Below, piece by piece: positions 41,489 to 51,441 of a DNA stretch of 64,000 nt; position 1 is the first letter of the stretch; every line of letters begins with the position of its first letter. The position numbers were made by a program, and so were the translations under genes. This stretch comes from Streptomyces parvus (GTDB lineage: Bacteria; Actinomycetota; Actinomycetes; Streptomycetales; Streptomycetaceae): assembly GCF_032121415.1 (NCBI RefSeq), contig NZ_CP135079.1:2542001-2606000 (forward strand), written 5' to 3'. Under the pieces are notes generated by a model that was not told the origin of the DNA, did no database searches, and saw only the letters and a list, made by a program, of their open reading frames with translations.

Positions 41489-42496
41489 CTACAGGTTCAC
41501 GATGTTGCCCGGCTGCATCCTCGGGGCCCTGCGGTCCGGGATGCGGCCCGAGAGCAGGATCAGGCGCGTCGCTCGGTGGCGTTGGCCCTCGTAGGGGGTC
41601 AGCAACGTCAGCATCTCCTCGTCGTCCGCGTTGCGGTTGTCCGCCAGGGCGTGGCCCACGATGCCGGGGAGGTGCAGGTCGCCCACCGTGACCGCGTCTG
41701 CCGCGCCGTTCGAGCGCTGGAGGGTCTCCGCCGCCGTCCAGGGGCCGATTCCGGGGATCAGCTGGAGGCGGGCTCGGGCCTCGGGCAGGGGCATCGTCGC
41801 CGCTTCCTCCAGGCGGCGGGCCACCCGTACGGCTCGCAGGATGGTCGACGAGCGCTTGGCGTCCACGTTCGCCTTGTGCCATTCCCAGGACGGGATCATC
41901 GCCCAGCCGCGCGGGTCCGGCATGACGTGCAGGCCCAGGTCGGCGGTGGGGCCGGGGGCGGGGGCGCCGAAGCGGCGGACCAGGTGGCGCCAGGCGCGGT
42001 ACGCCTCGTCCGTGGTGACCTTCTGCTCCAGGATCGAGGGGATCAGCGACTCCAGCACCAGGCCCGTGCGCAGCAGGCGCAGGCCCGGGCGGCGGTGCCG
42101 GGTCAGGGCCAGCAGGCGGTGGCGCGGGACGAACGCGTCCGGGTCGTCCTCCGCGCCCAGGAGCGTCGGCAGACCCTCCAGCAGCCAGTCCGCGCCGGGG
42201 CCCCACGCCGCCGCCGCGATCCGGTCGCCGTGGCGCGCGATGCGCAGGGTGCCGGGGCCCGCGGGTGTCCGGGTCGCCCGCCAGAACGTGCCGTCCCCCA
42301 CCATCCGGAACGTCGGGTCCGCCGGGCCCCGGCGCAGCGGGCCCAGCACCAGGCGGAGGTCCAGGGGGGCCGGTGGCGTCCACTCCCGGGTGAGGGGAGG
42401 TCCTTCGGGCGAGGAGGGCGTGGGCGGTCGGCGGACAACAGCGGCCTGGTGCGGCAGCGCTGCCCGTGTCGTGCGGGGGGCGAATCGTCCTGCCAC
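41489..42496 (-). CDS. DNA-3-methyladenine glycosylase II-like (HhH-GPD) protein
   Basis: Enzymes of this family remove alkylated bases in base excision repair. The 335-residue protein has an N-terminal beta domain, then the helix-hairpin-helix LQLIPGIGPWTAAETLQR near residues 247-264 and the catalytic aspartate in AVTVGDLHLPGIVG. The four-cysteine iron-sulfur cluster of the Nth/MutY branch is absent, which fits the AlkA branch. The N-terminal 45 residues are Pro-rich and may not all be translated. It sits between F420 and manC genes without obvious functional link; the same position is seen in other Streptomyces. Confidence 0.86.
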   Translation of the reverse strand: MAGRFAPRTTRAALPHQAAVVRRPPTPSSPEGPPLTREWTPPAPLDLRLVLGPLRRGPADPTFRMVGDGTFWRATRTPAGPGTLRIARHGDRIAAAAWGPGADWLLEGLPTLLGAEDDPDAFVPRHRLLALTRHRRPGLRLLRTGLVLESLIPSILEQKVTTDEAYRAWRHLVRRFGAPAPGPTADLGLHVMPDPRGWAMIPSWEWHKANVDAKRSSTILRAVRVARRLEEAATMPLPEARARLQLIPGIGPWTAAETLQRSNGAADAVTVGDLHLPGIVGHALADNRNADDEEMLTLLTPYEGQRHRATRLILLSGRIPDRRAPRMQPGNIVNL

Positions 42497-42580
42497 GAAG
42501 CCTCGGTGTCCCTGGGTGCTCGTCGGTGCGGGAGGGCTGCTGCTCCTCCCCCGGCTCTGTCGAGGGTACGGGCAGGAGGG

Positions 42581-43672
42581 CTACTGGTCCGAGGAGAAGC
42601 GGACCGAGGCGTCCGGCAGCGTCGATCCGCACCAGATCCTGATCCCGTCGAGCAGCTCGTTGTCCGCGCCCACCTGGGCCCCGTCGCCGATCACCGCGCC
42701 CGCCAGGACCGTACGGCTGCCGATCCGCGCGCCCGCCCCGACCAGGGAGTCCGTGATGACCGCGCCCGGTTCGACGATCGCGTTCTCCAGGACCGTCGAG
42801 CCCTCTATCCTCGCGCCCGCGCCGATCACCGCGCCGGCGCCGACGACCGTACCGCCGGTGAGCTTGGCGTCCGGGGCCACGGAGGCGGTCGGTAGGACCA
42901 GGCGGTCGCCGCAGCGGCCGGGGACCGCCGGGGACGGGGCGCGGCCGAGGACGAGGTCGGCGGAGCCGCGGACGAAGGCGCCGGGGGTGCCGAGGTCCAG
43001 CCAGTACGTGGAGTCGACCATGCCCTGGAGGTGGGCGCCGGAGGCGAGCAGTCCGGGGAAGGTCTCGCGTTCGACGGAGACCGGGCGGCCGGCGGGGATC
43101 GTGTCGATGACCGAGCGCCGGAAGATGTACGCCCCGGCGTTGATCTGGTCGGTGACGATCTCCTCCGGCGTCTGCGGCTTCTCCAGGAAGGCGGTGACCC
43201 GGCCCGTCGCGTCGGTCGGCACGAGGCCGAAGGCGCGCGGGTCCTCCACCCGGGTCAGGTGGAGGGAGACATCCGCACCGGAGACGGTGTGCGAGGTGAC
43301 CAGGGCCCGGATGTCGAGCCCGGTCAGGATGTCGCCGTTGAAGATCAGGACCGGTTCGTCCGGCCCCGAGGACAGCTTCGGCGCGACGTTGCGGATGGCT
43401 CCGCCGGTGCCGAGCGGCTCCTGCTCGGTGACGTACTCGATGTGCAGACCGAGCGAGGAGCCGTCACCGAAGTACGGCTCGAAGACCTCGGCCAGGTAGG
43501 ACGTGGCGAGCACGATGTGCTCCACCCCGGCCGCCCTGGCCCGCGCCAGCTGGTGGGTGAGGAAGGGGACTCCCGCAGCCGGGACCATCGGCTTCGGGGT
43601 GTGCACCGTGAGCGGGCGCAGCCGGGTGCCTTTGCCACCGACCAGGAGAATCGCTTCTTTTGCCTCTGTCAC
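42581..43672 (-). CDS. manC: Nucleotidyltransferase, probable mannose-1-phosphate guanylyltransferase
   Basis: ManC uses GTP and mannose-1-phosphate to make GDP-mannose. The 363-residue protein has the signature LLVGGKGTRLRPLT with PKPMVP at residues 8-30, the metal and sugar loops FNGDIL and FLEKP, and a C-terminal left-handed beta helix of hexapeptide repeats (VVGAGAVIGAGARIEGS). The beta helix is shared with glucose-1-phosphate enzymes, so the nucleotide and sugar are inferred from manA and manB nearby and from mycobacterial Rv3264c in the same position. The GTG start has a poor ribosome site. Confidence 0.88.
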   Translation of the reverse strand: MTEAKEAILLVGGKGTRLRPLTVHTPKPMVPAAGVPFLTHQLARARAAGVEHIVLATSYLAEVFEPYFGDGSSLGLHIEYVTEQEPLGTGGAIRNVAPKLSSGPDEPVLIFNGDILTGLDIRALVTSHTVSGADVSLHLTRVEDPRAFGLVPTDATGRVTAFLEKPQTPEEIVTDQINAGAYIFRRSVIDTIPAGRPVSVERETFPGLLASGAHLQGMVDSTYWLDLGTPGAFVRGSADLVLGRAPSPAVPGRCGDRLVLPTASVAPDAKLTGGTVVGAGAVIGAGARIEGSTVLENAIVEPGAVITDSLVGAGARIGSRTVLAGAVIGDGAQVGADNELLDGIRIWCGSTLPDASVRFSSDQ

Positions 43673-43752
43673 AGCACCGTCTCTGCTTCCTGCTGGGGCT
43701 TGGCCTAGTTTGTGACTGGTCAGTTAAGCAGACCGGTCGAGCCCCGCTCCGG

Positions 43753-45237
43753 TCAGCGGCCCTGCAGTTTGGCGGAGCTGGTCCGGGCCGTGCCGAGCTT
43801 CTTGTAGAGACGCGCTCCGGGGCATTCGGTTGCGAAGCCGTCCCGATGGCCCGAGATGACGTTCATCTTGACCCTGGCGCCCGCCTTGTACTTGTTGCTT
43901 CCGCCGGAGACGAGCGTCACCTTGCCCTTGGGGTTGCGCCCGAACAGTCCGAGCTTCCAGGCGGTGAGCTTGGAGACGGCGGTCACGGCGGCGGCGGGCG
44001 GGTTGGTGGAGGAGTAGGAGCCGAGGACCGCGATGCCCATGGTGTTGGTGTTGAAGCCCAGGGTGTGCGCTCCGAGGACCGCCTTCGTGACTCCGCCGGC
44101 CCGGCCCTCGTAGATGTTTCCGCACTTGTCGACGGCGAAGTTGTAGCCGAAGTCGCGCCAGCCGCTGCTCTTGACGTGGTAGCGGTAGATGCTGCGGAGC
44201 ACCGAGGGCGCCTGCCTGCAGGTGTAGTTGTTCCCGGTCGCGCTGTGGTGCACGAAGGCCGCCTTGACGGTCCTGGTGTACGCGAACTGGCGCTCGCGGA
44301 GCCGTTCGTCCGCGCCCCAGCCCTTACGGGTGATGATCCTCGGCCGGGGTCCGATGTACGGCTTCGCCCCGGCCGCGGCGTTCGCCGCCTCCTCCGTCTC
44401 CGCCTTGGTCAGCGCGGGGATGACGGACGCGCCGAGCGGTGCCAGCTCCGCGTTGACGGCCGAGGCCGCCTCGGACTCGGCGGTGAGCACCTCCGGCACG
44501 ACCGCCGGTGTCGTCGTGGGCGGGGCCGGATGGACGGCGAACGTCGCCGCGGTGGCGGTCCGGCCGACAGGGGCGGCCCGCGCGGGCTCGGGGGCCGCCG
44601 CCGCGGCGCGCTCGGATGCCGGGTCCGGGCCGGGGTCGACGAGTTCGAGGCGCAGCCCTTCGGGGAGCGGCGCGGCTTCGGACCGGCCCTGCGGATCGCC
44701 CGGCTCCGGCCTCACGCGGACCTCCACGCCGTCCGATGCGCCGACCCAGAGAGGGGCGGTCGCGCCGCGCACGGCGCCGGAGGACCGTTCGTCGCTGCCG
44801 AGGTCGGCGGCGTGTTCGGCGTTGTGGGTCTCGACGTCCTGCCAGTCCGACCAGCTCGTCCCGCCGGCAGCCCGGGTACGGACCTGGACCGTGCCGTGGA
44901 GTTCGGCCTCCGCGTCGTCCCAGACCACCCCCACGAGGGAGAACGGCCGGGCGGTCCGGCGCTCCAACCCCTGGCCGGCCGCCGCGCCCGCGATCCGGTC
45001 GGACGGTGCGGCGAGGGGCTCCAGGGGCAGGGACTGCGTCGAGCCCGCGGACGCGGCGGCGGGGAGTTCGGCGGCCCGTACCGACGGCGGGCCGGCTCCC
45101 GGTGATTCGGGGGACACGGAAGGCGGCCGGGCCGAGGCGGAGTGCGAGGGCGGGGCGGACAGGGCGGGGGCGGCGAGCGGCAGAGTGAGGGCCGCCGCGC
45201 AGGTGACGCCGACTGAGGTGACCAATAGTGCACGCAT
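43753..45237 (-). CDS. Secreted N-acetylmuramoyl-L-alanine amidase (peptidoglycan recognition protein type)
   Basis: The enzyme cleaves the bond between muramic acid and the stem peptide. The 494-residue protein has a signal peptide (MRALLVTSVGVTCAAALTL), a Pro/Ser-rich stretch, a beta domain with SWSDWQDVETH, an Ala-rich linker and a C-terminal PGRP domain from about 315. Zinc ligands are readable: His in AAFVHHSATG, His in ISGHRDGF and Cys in TECPGARLY, with Tyr in the YRYHVKSSGW region, so it looks catalytically competent. The ATG at 45237 follows AGGA by eight bases; an ATG six codons upstream is less likely. Confidence 0.92.
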   Translation of the reverse strand: MRALLVTSVGVTCAAALTLPLAAPALSAPPSHSASARPPSVSPESPGAGPPSVRAAELPAAASAGSTQSLPLEPLAAPSDRIAGAAAGQGLERRTARPFSLVGVVWDDAEAELHGTVQVRTRAAGGTSWSDWQDVETHNAEHAADLGSDERSSGAVRGATAPLWVGASDGVEVRVRPEPGDPQGRSEAAPLPEGLRLELVDPGPDPASERAAAAAPEPARAAPVGRTATAATFAVHPAPPTTTPAVVPEVLTAESEAASAVNAELAPLGASVIPALTKAETEEAANAAAGAKPYIGPRPRIITRKGWGADERLRERQFAYTRTVKAAFVHHSATGNNYTCRQAPSVLRSIYRYHVKSSGWRDFGYNFAVDKCGNIYEGRAGGVTKAVLGAHTLGFNTNTMGIAVLGSYSSTNPPAAAVTAVSKLTAWKLGLFGRNPKGKVTLVSGGSNKYKAGARVKMNVISGHRDGFATECPGARLYKKLGTARTSSAKLQGR

Positions 45238-45374
45238 ACGGACGATCCTGAACATAGAGCGACGACTCCGGCTACCCGGACATCGGTTCCTTCATGACAC
45301 TCCGTCTGCCGAACCGGTGTACGTGACACCCGTTCAGCCCGCCCGGCACCGCGCCCCCGCGTACGCTTGCGCGG

Positions 45375-46127
45375 ATGAACTCCAGCGACCGCACCCCCGC
45401 CGACCTGCTGCGATCCGCGCTCTCCGCGGACCCGGCCCGCCCCCTGGTCACCTTCTACGACGACGCCACCGGAGAACGCGTCGAACTGTCGGTGGCCACC
45501 TTCGCCAATTGGGTGGCCAAGACCGCCAATCTGCTCCAGGGCGACCTGGCCGCGGAGCCGGGCGACCGGCTCGCCCTGCTGCTGCCCGCGCACTGGCAGT
45601 CCGCGGTCTGGCTGCTCGCCTGTTCCTCCGTCGGGGTCGTCGCCGACGTCCAGGGCGACCCGGCCGCCGCCGACCTCGTCGTGACCGGCCCGGACACCCT
45701 GGAGCGGGCGCGGGCCTGCCGGGGTGAGCGTGTCGCCCTGGCTCTGCGTCCGCTGGGTGGCCGGTTCCCGCAGGCGCCCGAGGGGTTCGCGGACTACGCG
45801 GTGGAGGTGCCGAGCCAGGGCGACCGCTTCGCGCCCTTCGCCCCGGTGGACGCCGACGCCCCCGCGCTGGCCGTGGGCGGGGCCGAGCTGACGGGCGCGC
45901 AGCTCGTCGCCCGGGCCCGCGAGGACGCCGCCGCCCTCGGCCTGGTACCGGGATCCCGGCTGCTCACCGGGCGTACGTACGACACCTGGGAAGGGCTGAG
46001 CACCGGGCTCTTCGCGCCCCTGGCGGCGGGCGGGTCCGTGGTGCTGTGCCGCCACGTCGGGCAGCTCGACGCGGACGGACTGGCCAAGCGGGTCGAGAGC
46101 GAGCGGGTCACCAACACCGCGGTATGA
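45375..46127 (+). CDS. TIGR03089 family protein (truncated AMP-ligase-like)
   Basis: The 250-residue protein resembles the N-terminal part of acyl-CoA/AMP ligases (PLVTFYDDATGERVELSVAT, then NWVAKTANLLQ and LALLLPAHWQSAVWLLACSSVG) but lacks the AMP-binding TSGTTG loop and the C-terminal domain. Actinobacteria have such a stand-alone family, TIGR03089, often next to an LCP gene, as in mycobacterial Rv3267-Rv3268. No reaction is known. The gene is divergent from the amidase over 137 bases and is followed after 177 bases by the first LCP gene. Confidence 0.87.
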   Translation: MNSSDRTPADLLRSALSADPARPLVTFYDDATGERVELSVATFANWVAKTANLLQGDLAAEPGDRLALLLPAHWQSAVWLLACSSVGVVADVQGDPAAADLVVTGPDTLERARACRGERVALALRPLGGRFPQAPEGFADYAVEVPSQGDRFAPFAPVDADAPALAVGGAELTGAQLVARAREDAAALGLVPGSRLLTGRTYDTWEGLSTGLFAPLAAGGSVVLCRHVGQLDADGLAKRVESERVTNTAV

Positions 46128-46304
46128 CAAGCGCGCTGAGGTCCACTCGTCCGGCCCACAGCGGGCCGAGTCCTCGGCGAACGACACCGGAGCGGGTAGA
46201 TGATCGAGCGGTACAGACCACTCTCCTTGTCGTGCACAACCAAGCGCGAGTTTCAGCCGTCTACTCCTGCGACCGGCGGCCCCTCGCGCCGCCGAACGTG
46301 AAGG

Positions 46305-47693
46305 ATGGACGCAGACGTGACCGACAGTGCTGGCCCGCCGTCCGACCCGGACCGCCCGGCCGAGGACAAGCCGCAGGACAGGTCGCGGGAAGAGTCCGGG
46401 CAGCCCGAGGGCGAGGCCCCTGAGGGCGCGACTTCCGAGGACGCGACTTCCGGGGGCCCCGCTTCCCAGGGCGCGGCTTCCGAGAGCCCCGCCCCCGCGG
46501 CGGACGCCGACGGTGTGCGGACCTGGGCCGATCAGCCCAAGGACGGCATCGTCGCCGCCCGCAGGAGCCACTGGCTGCGCTGGACCGCGCTCGCCGCCTC
46601 GTTCCTCGTGCTGGTCGCCGCGGGGGTCGGCTGGTGGATGTACAAGAAGCTCGACGGGAACATCACCACCGACACGAGCGCCGCCGCCGAACTCAAGGCG
46701 TACGAGAAGGAGCGGCCGACCCCGGTCGTCATGGACGCTCAGAACATCCTGCTCATCGGGTCCGACAGCCGGGCCGGGGACAACCGGAAGTACGGGCGGG
46801 ACGACGGTGGCAGCCAGCGCTCCGACACCACGATCCTGCTGCACCTCGCGGCAGACCGGAAGAGCGCGACGGCCGTGTCGATCCCCCGCGACCTGATGGT
46901 GGAGATCCCCAGCTGCAGCACCGGGGACGACAGGAAGACGCGGGAGCAGTTCACCCAGTTCAACACGGCGTTCGAGCTCGGCGGCACCGCCTGCACGATC
47001 CGGACCGTGGAGCGGATGACCGGCATCCGCGTCGATCACCACATGGTCGTCGACTTCAACGGCTTCAAGGACATGGTCGACGCGGTGGACGGGGTCGAGA
47101 TCTGCCTGAAGGAGCCGATCGACGACAAGGACGCGCACCTGGAGCTCCCGGCGGGCCGGCAGAAGCTGGACGGCGAACAGGCCCTCGGATACGTACGGGC
47201 GCGCAAATCCCTCGGCAACGGCAGCGACACCGAACGCATGGAGCGCCAGCAGCAGTTCCTCGGCGCTCTCGTCAACAAGATGCAGAGCAACGGCGTCCTG
47301 CTGAACCCGACGCGGCTCTACCCGGTGCTGGACGCGGCCACCAAGTCGCTGACCACCGACCCGGGGCTGGACTCGCTGCGCGATCTGTACGACCTGGTGC
47401 GCGGGATGCGGAACGTACCCACCGAGCAGGTGCAGTTCCTGACCGTGCCCCGGCAGCCGTACCGTAACAACCCCAACCGGGACGAACTCGTCGAACCGGA
47501 CGCGGGGGACCTGTTCAAGCAACTCCGCGAGGACAAGCCCGTCGCCGTGGTCCCGGCCGATGAAGTCGAAGAGGCGGAACGGGAGCGGGAAAGCGGACAG
47601 GACGGAAAGCCGGACGACGCCGGGTCCGAAAGCCCCACGCCGACACCCACCTATTCGGGTTCGAGCGCGGCGGACGACCTGTGCAAGCAGTAA
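46305..47693 (+). CDS. LCP-family glycopolymer transferase 1 (LytR-CpsA-Psr), no LytR_C domain
   Basis: LCP enzymes transfer glycopolymers from lipid carriers to peptidoglycan outside the membrane. Of 462 residues, the first 90 are cytoplasmic and acidic with low-complexity units rich in Ala, Ser and Glu. The membrane segment is 93-113. The LCP domain spans about 145-310 with NILLIGSDSRAG, QRSDTTILLHL, VSIPRDLMVEIP and the Arg pair in YVRARKSLGNGSDTERMERQ. The tail is short and acidic and has no LytR_C domain. ATG 46305 is used; GTG 46317 with AAGGA upstream is equally plausible. Confidence 0.93.
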   Translation: MDADVTDSAGPPSDPDRPAEDKPQDRSREESGQPEGEAPEGATSEDATSGGPASQGAASESPAPAADADGVRTWADQPKDGIVAARRSHWLRWTALAASFLVLVAAGVGWWMYKKLDGNITTDTSAAAELKAYEKERPTPVVMDAQNILLIGSDSRAGDNRKYGRDDGGSQRSDTTILLHLAADRKSATAVSIPRDLMVEIPSCSTGDDRKTREQFTQFNTAFELGGTACTIRTVERMTGIRVDHHMVVDFNGFKDMVDAVDGVEICLKEPIDDKDAHLELPAGRQKLDGEQALGYVRARKSLGNGSDTERMERQQQFLGALVNKMQSNGVLLNPTRLYPVLDAATKSLTTDPGLDSLRDLYDLVRGMRNVPTEQVQFLTVPRQPYRNNPNRDELVEPDAGDLFKQLREDKPVAVVPADEVEEAERERESGQDGKPDDAGSESPTPTPTYSGSSAADDLCKQ

Positions 47694-47917
47694 AGCAATT
47701 GCCAAGACACAGAACATAATCGGCGCGGAATGGGAAGTATGCCCGGTTGTAAGGGGGGTGGAATGTGTCACGCACGTCGCTCGACCTGGAATCGGCCGGA
47801 TAGTGTGACGCGATCCGGTGCTTCCGGCCGTCAGGTCGTGCACTGCTGGAGCGAAGGAACGAGCGCCCTGCCGGGGGAGGGCGCCTCGCGTGGCACCGAC
47901 GGAGGACGCAGGCAACC

Positions 47918-49681
47918 GTGGACGCGCACAGTCGTGGACGGGCGGACGATATCGACCCCGCCGACCAGTGGGTACTCAACCCGCACACCGGTAATTACGA
48001 ATTGCGACTGGATCACTCCGCTGGGGAGTCGAGTAGCTCCGCGCGTACGGCGACTGCCGAGGAAACCGGCCGCCGGGGGGAGTCCCGGACCGGTTCGTCC
48101 CGCGAGGGTTCCGGACGCCGCGGGGCCGCCGCGGACGGGGCGCGCCGCGAGGTGCCGGGCCAGCGCAGCCGCCGCAGCTCCCAGGGGGCCCGTGGGACCG
48201 CCGAGCCCCCCACGCCCGGCCGGCGGAAGCGCAAGCCGCAGAAGTCGCGCAAGAAGAAGGCGCTGCTGTGGACGGGCGGCGTGATGGCCTTCGTCGTGGT
48301 GGGCACCTCGGTCGGCGCGTACGTCCTGTACCAGAAGTTCAACGGGAACATCGACTCCATCGACGTGGGTGACGCCGGCAGCAAGAACGTCGTCACCGAC
48401 GGCCCGATGAACATCCTGGTCATCGGCACCGACAAGCGCACCGGCAAGGGCAACGAGGGGTACGGCGACAAGGGCAGCACGGGCCACGCCGACACCAACA
48501 TCCTGTTCCACGTCTCGGAGGACCGGACCAACGCGACGGCGATGAGCATCCCGCGCGACCTGGTGACCGACATCCCCGAGTGCGAGGCGAAGAAGTCGGA
48601 CGGCACCTCCGCCGTCATCCCCGGTACCCCGAACGAGCGCTTCAACACCAGCCTCGGCCAGAACGGCCGTGACCCCGGCTGCACCATGAAGACGGTCGAG
48701 AACATCACCGGCCTCAAGCCGGACCACTTCATGATGGTCGACTTCAACGCGGTCAAGGAGCTGACCACCGCGGTCGGCGGCGTCGAGGTCTGCATGTCGA
48801 AGCCGGTCGACGACCCGAAGTCGCATCTGGTGCTGCCGCAGGGCAAGTCCAAGGTGCAGGGCGAGAAGGCGCTGGCCCTGCTGCGGACGCGCGACAGCTT
48901 CGGCAACCGGAGCGACCTCGACCGGATCAAGGTGCAGCAGCAGTTCCTCGGCTCGATGATCCGCGAGATGAAGTCGAGCGACACCCTGACCAACCCCAAG
49001 AAGCTGTACAAGCTGGCCGACGCCGCCACCAACGCTCTGACCGTCGACTCGGCCATCGCCGACGCGAAGAAGCTGATGACGCTCGCCCAGGAGATCTCCA
49101 AGGTCGACACCAAGAACATCACCTTCCTCACGATGCCGGTGATAGACAACCCGGCCGAGCCGAAGCCCGTCACCGTGGTCGTGGACCCGGTCAAGGGCGA
49201 GCAGCTCTTCGCGATGATGCGCTCCGACACCTCGCTGACCGAGGTGAAGCAGAAGGAGAAGGACGCCAAGGGCAAGCAGGCGGCCCTGCTCAAGGGTCCG
49301 AAGGCCGATCCCGCCGACGTACGGGTCGACGTCCTCAACGGTGGCGGGATCCCCGGAGCGGCCGGTTCGACCGTCACCTGGCTCCAGAACGAGCAGGGGG
49401 TGCTGAAGTCCACCAACAAGGCCAACGCACCTGAGAAGATCAAGAAGACGACGCTGGAGTACGCGCCCAACCAGGCCGATCAGGCCCGGGCGCTCGCCGA
49501 GATGATGGGGCTTCCCGCGACGGCCATGAAGCAGGGCACCGCCGACGCCGAGGGGCTTGAGGCGATGGTGCTCACGCTGGGGGCGGACTTCAAGGGCGCG
49601 GGCCAGCTCATCACCGGACCGGCGAAGGCTCCGGAAGGCGTCGAGCAAGCGAGCGCCGACAAGGCGGTATGCGCCAAGTGA
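47918..49681 (+). CDS. LCP-family glycopolymer transferase 2 with LytR_C domain
   Basis: The 587-residue protein begins with a conserved cytoplasmic motif DPADQWVLNPHTGNYELRL, then about 75 basic residues and a membrane segment at 115-137. The LCP domain (165-330) has NILVIGTDKRTG, GHADTNILFHV, MSIPRDLVTDIP and LLRTRDSFGNRSDLDRIK. A LytR_C domain lies near 465-565 (DVRVDVLNGGGIPGAAG). The start codon is GTG. It is about 225 bases downstream of LCP 1 and 48 bases upstream of LCP 3, so LCP 2 and 3 are probably co-transcribed. Confidence 0.94.
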   Translation: MDAHSRGRADDIDPADQWVLNPHTGNYELRLDHSAGESSSSARTATAEETGRRGESRTGSSREGSGRRGAAADGARREVPGQRSRRSSQGARGTAEPPTPGRRKRKPQKSRKKKALLWTGGVMAFVVVGTSVGAYVLYQKFNGNIDSIDVGDAGSKNVVTDGPMNILVIGTDKRTGKGNEGYGDKGSTGHADTNILFHVSEDRTNATAMSIPRDLVTDIPECEAKKSDGTSAVIPGTPNERFNTSLGQNGRDPGCTMKTVENITGLKPDHFMMVDFNAVKELTTAVGGVEVCMSKPVDDPKSHLVLPQGKSKVQGEKALALLRTRDSFGNRSDLDRIKVQQQFLGSMIREMKSSDTLTNPKKLYKLADAATNALTVDSAIADAKKLMTLAQEISKVDTKNITFLTMPVIDNPAEPKPVTVVVDPVKGEQLFAMMRSDTSLTEVKQKEKDAKGKQAALLKGPKADPADVRVDVLNGGGIPGAAGSTVTWLQNEQGVLKSTNKANAPEKIKKTTLEYAPNQADQARALAEMMGLPATAMKQGTADAEGLEAMVLTLGADFKGAGQLITGPAKAPEGVEQASADKAVCAK

Positions 49682-49729
49682 CATCGGGTCACCGCGCCAC
49701 AGCGGAAATCTGAACAGCAGGGGGGTCCG

Positions 49730-51418
49730 GTGGGACGGAGCAGCATGCCCGGGGAGGAGACGCGATCACGCGTCCGCCGCGGCGATCGGCCAGGCGGGGA
49801 CGGAGGCCGGGGTGAGCGCCGGGACGCGGAGGGCGGTGACGCGCCCGGGAGCGGTGAGCCCGGCCGTCGGGCCGATGGACACCGGCACGGTGCTTCGGCC
49901 GACGCCCGGGCGCGCAGCAGCCGCCGCGCGCCCAAGAGCGGCAAGCGGCGCGTCCTGCGCTGGAGCGCCTCCGTGCTCGCCGTGCTCATACTCGGCACCG
50001 GTGGCGCCGGTTATCTCTACTACGAGCACCTCAACGGCAACATCAAGAAGGAGGATCTGACCCTCGGCGACAAGCAGATGGCCGATCACAAGGCCAACGC
50101 CGCCGGGCAGACCCCGCTCAACATCCTGCTCATCGGTTCCGACGCCCGCGACTCCAAGGCCAACCAGAAGCTGGGCGGCGCGAAGGAGACCTTCGGCGCG
50201 ACCCCGCTCGCCGATGTGCAGATGCTGCTCCACCTCTCCGCGGACCGCAGCAACCTCTCCGTCATCAGCATGCCGCGCGACACCATGCTGAAGATGCCCA
50301 AGTGCACGGCCCCGGACGGCGAGGTGTTCCCGGCCAGCACCCGCGACGTGCAGACCAACCAGAGCCTGGGACGCGGCGGTCCGGGGTGCACGGTGGCCAC
50401 CTGGTACGAGCTGACCGGCATCCGGATCGACCACTTCATGATGATCGACTTCGCGGGTGTGGTGTCCATGGCCGACGCCATCGGCGGCGTCCCGGTCTGT
50501 GTCGACGCCAACATCCGCTCGCGGAACGCCGACGGCAAGGGCTCCGGGCTGGAGCTGGAGAAGGGCACCACGTACATCAAGGGCGAGCAGGCCCTCCAGT
50601 GGCTGCGCACCCGGTACGGCTTCGAGGACAACACCGACCTGGGGCGGGCCAAGGCCCAGCACCAGTACATGAACTCGATGGTGCGTCAGCTGCGCAAGGG
50701 CACCAAGCTCAGCGACCCCGCGAAGCTGATGAACCTCGCCGAGGCGGCCACCGAGGCGCTGACGGTCGACAAGGGGCTGGACACGGTCAAGAAGCTCTAC
50801 GACCTGGCCGAGGAGTTCAAGAAGGTCCCGACGAAGCGCATCACGATGTCGACCATGCCGAACGTGTACGGCACCGGGGTCAACAGCGGCCGGGTGTACC
50901 CGAAGGCGGGCGACGCCGAGCAGCTGTTCCGGATGGTGCGGGACGACGTGCCGCTGGACGGCAAGGCCTCCAAGCGGAAGAAGCCGGCGGAGCCCAAGGA
51001 TCCGTCCGCGCCGGTCGGCGAGATCGCCGTCTCCGTACGGAACGGGACCGCGACCGACGGCCTCGGACCGGCGTCGGGACGGGCCGGCGAGGTGGGGGAC
51101 CAGCTGAAGAACGCGGGCTTCGGGCGGACCAGCATCGACTCGAACAACGTGACCGGGGTGGCGCGCACGGCGATCCTGTATCCGAGTGCGGATCTGGAGG
51201 GTGACGCGCAGGCGGTCGCCAAGGCGCTCGGGGTTCCGCTGTCGCAGGTGAAGCGGTCCACCGATGTGTCGGGGATCTCGCTCGCGGTGGGCGCGGACTG
51301 GCGTGAGGACGGGGCCTATCCGGTGTCCAAGGGCACGGAGAAGACCCCGGAGTCGGCGGGCGCCCTCAACGGCGAGGAAGAGGCCTGCATGAAGGTCAAC
51401 CCGAACTACACCTGGTGA
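49730..51418 (+). CDS. LCP-family glycopolymer transferase 3 with LytR_C domain
   Basis: The 562-residue protein has a basic cytoplasmic N-terminus, a membrane segment at 76-97 and the LCP domain at about 125-300 (NILLIGSDARDS; LADVQMLLHLS; ISMPRDTMLKMP; WLRTRYGFEDNTDLGRAK). A LytR_C domain is near 427-525 (EIAVSVRNGTATDGLG). The C-terminus carries the Cys-containing ending NGEEEACMKVNPNYTW, similar in idea to the VCAK ending of LCP 2 and DDLCKQ of LCP 1. GTG 49730 follows AGGGGGG; ATG 49745 is an alternative. A strong terminator follows. Confidence 0.94.
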   Translation: MGRSSMPGEETRSRVRRGDRPGGDGGRGERRDAEGGDAPGSGEPGRRADGHRHGASADARARSSRRAPKSGKRRVLRWSASVLAVLILGTGGAGYLYYEHLNGNIKKEDLTLGDKQMADHKANAAGQTPLNILLIGSDARDSKANQKLGGAKETFGATPLADVQMLLHLSADRSNLSVISMPRDTMLKMPKCTAPDGEVFPASTRDVQTNQSLGRGGPGCTVATWYELTGIRIDHFMMIDFAGVVSMADAIGGVPVCVDANIRSRNADGKGSGLELEKGTTYIKGEQALQWLRTRYGFEDNTDLGRAKAQHQYMNSMVRQLRKGTKLSDPAKLMNLAEAATEALTVDKGLDTVKKLYDLAEEFKKVPTKRITMSTMPNVYGTGVNSGRVYPKAGDAEQLFRMVRDDVPLDGKASKRKKPAEPKDPSAPVGEIAVSVRNGTATDGLGPASGRAGEVGDQLKNAGFGRTSIDSNNVTGVARTAILYPSADLEGDAQAVAKALGVPLSQVKRSTDVSGISLAVGADWREDGAYPVSKGTEKTPESAGALNGEEEACMKVNPNYTW

Positions 51419-51441
51419 CCCCGTAGCGGAACGCGCACGCG

